This document shows positions 63,401-64,000 of a DNA stretch of 64,000 bases, piece after piece. Source of the DNA: Rhynchopus euleeides (Eukaryota; Euglenozoa; Diplonemea; Diplonemida; Diplonemidae); NCBI GenBank assembly GCA_963210315.1, contig OY723305.1:1302001-1366000 (forward strand). Direction: 5' to 3'. How positions within the stretch are numbered: position 1 is the first letter of the stretch; every line of letters starts with the position of its first letter. The notes beneath the pieces are model-generated. The model was not told the DNA's origin. It did no database searches and saw nothing but the letters and a program-made list of their open reading frames with translations. A program made the translations under genes and the position numbers.

Positions 63401-64000
63401 GGGGGGTTATCGGGAGGATGTTTCCTGTTGTTGCGAGATATCCTTTTGTTTTGGCTCCCTCCCCCCCCCCCCCTAGGGGGGGTCATAAGCCCCCCTAAAA
63501 GCGTACAAATACCAAAAATTTCAACATACCATCAGAACCGCCCTAATACCTGATCTGACCCGAAAATCCGACCCATACCCCCCCGGAAACCGTCTGGAGC
63601 CCACTTGTGACACCTGATGCGCACTTTTGTGATGATTTTTTGGGGTCCTAAAAAATGTACCTCAGTTTCGTACCTTGCCTTTGTACCTGAACCACTCCCG
63701 ACCGCAATATTTCGTTCTTTGCCTTTTCTGCGGTGGTTCCGGCTCAGGTGGCACGATGTTGCCTCCCCAGTGCCTCGGCAAGGTCTTTCTTGTACCTGAT
63801 TGGTGGGAATGTTGTGTTGTTGCGCCAGCTGAATGAGTTCAGCCACCTTCTGGGTGTAGTACACCACGCAGTCTCAACAGCACGTATGAGAGTGTACCAT
63901 GTGAGGACTCAACAAAGTCATTGGATAGGCATCTGCCTGCCGACTCAACCCCCACAGTGCGACCGCAAGATCGTCAGGGATGTCTCAACACCAGGGGAAT
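60440..64000. other. Intergenic, low complexity and short repeats; no gene recognised
   Basis: Contains G runs (61377, 61950, 62888) and C runs (63248, 63460), a perfect 17-bp-stem hairpin (61691-61773), two copies of a CTCAGAAGTGCAG motif (61197, 62331) and a repeat shared with 48.96 kb (62240-62320). ORFs up to about 200 codons have no motif. Confidence 0.6.
61691..61773. repeat. Perfect hairpin, 17-bp stem and 49-nt loop
   Basis: GATCTGGAGCACGACGC at 61691-61707 pairs perfectly with 61757-61773. No T run follows. It could be a structured RNA or a small foldback repeat. Confidence 0.7.

Overview
The window looks like nuclear DNA of a unicellular eukaryote, most plausibly a euglenozoan and perhaps a diplonemid. 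This is inferred from gene architecture, not from a marker gene. Every well-supported protein gene lies on the minus strand over about 60 kb. Most genes are single long ORFs. Several have a C-rich tract (coding strand) and an AG just before the start codon, as expected for spliced-leader trans-splicing of a directional gene cluster. The one intact retroelement has the order gag - tyrosine recombinase - RT/RNase H, the order I recall for trypanosomatid VIPER elements. No rRNA, tRNA, CRISPR array or bacterial operon was recognised.

Layout. 1-1.8 kb: a large foldback palindrome and GC hairpins. 1.8-6.5 kb: a tyrosine-recombinase retrotransposon between identical 118-bp direct repeats. 7.7-11.6 kb: a tandem duplication carrying two TPMT-like methyltransferases, one with a mitochondrial presequence and one without. 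14.1-15.2 kb: a spliced gene for a probable mitochondrial membrane protein. 16.8-17.0 kb: a (GA)104 tract. 17.5-20.3 kb: a secreted glycoside-hydrolase-like enzyme. 21.3-22.1 kb: a glutathione S-transferase with a signal peptide. 22.8-25.6 kb: a non-autonomous element with 43-bp terminal inverted repeats built from ATTATCG words. 25.6-31.4 kb: mosaic dispersed repeats around one uncertain gene. 31.7-38.0 kb: a GT77-like glycosyltransferase and an IQ-motif multi-pass membrane protein. 38.3-38.65 kb: a possible small plus-strand gene. 40.3-51.6 kb: a DENN/GRAM/DysF protein, an RPC4-like protein and an FGE-sulfatase-domain protein. 51.8-53.0 kb: a small LTR element with two identical 360-bp LTRs. 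55.2-60.4 kb: a Cys-rich surface protein and a DUF4116-repeat protein. 60.4-64 kb: no gene recognised.

Reading across ORF ends gives three gene models with canonical GT-AG, phase-0 introns followed by very short last exons (37, 45 and 18 codons), at 14.2, 40.4 and 46.4 kb. The most unusual feature is in the DUF4116 gene. An 857-bp segment lies between two perfect 18-bp direct repeats, and removing it with one repeat copy restores the reading frame and a normal DUF4116 repeat, yet no GT-AG boundary fits. It could be a nonconventional intron of the kind known in euglenids, or a mobile insertion with a target-site duplication.

The host genes do not form an obvious pathway. They look like unrelated housekeeping, trafficking, surface and secretory genes in one transcription unit, separated by repeat-rich DNA.
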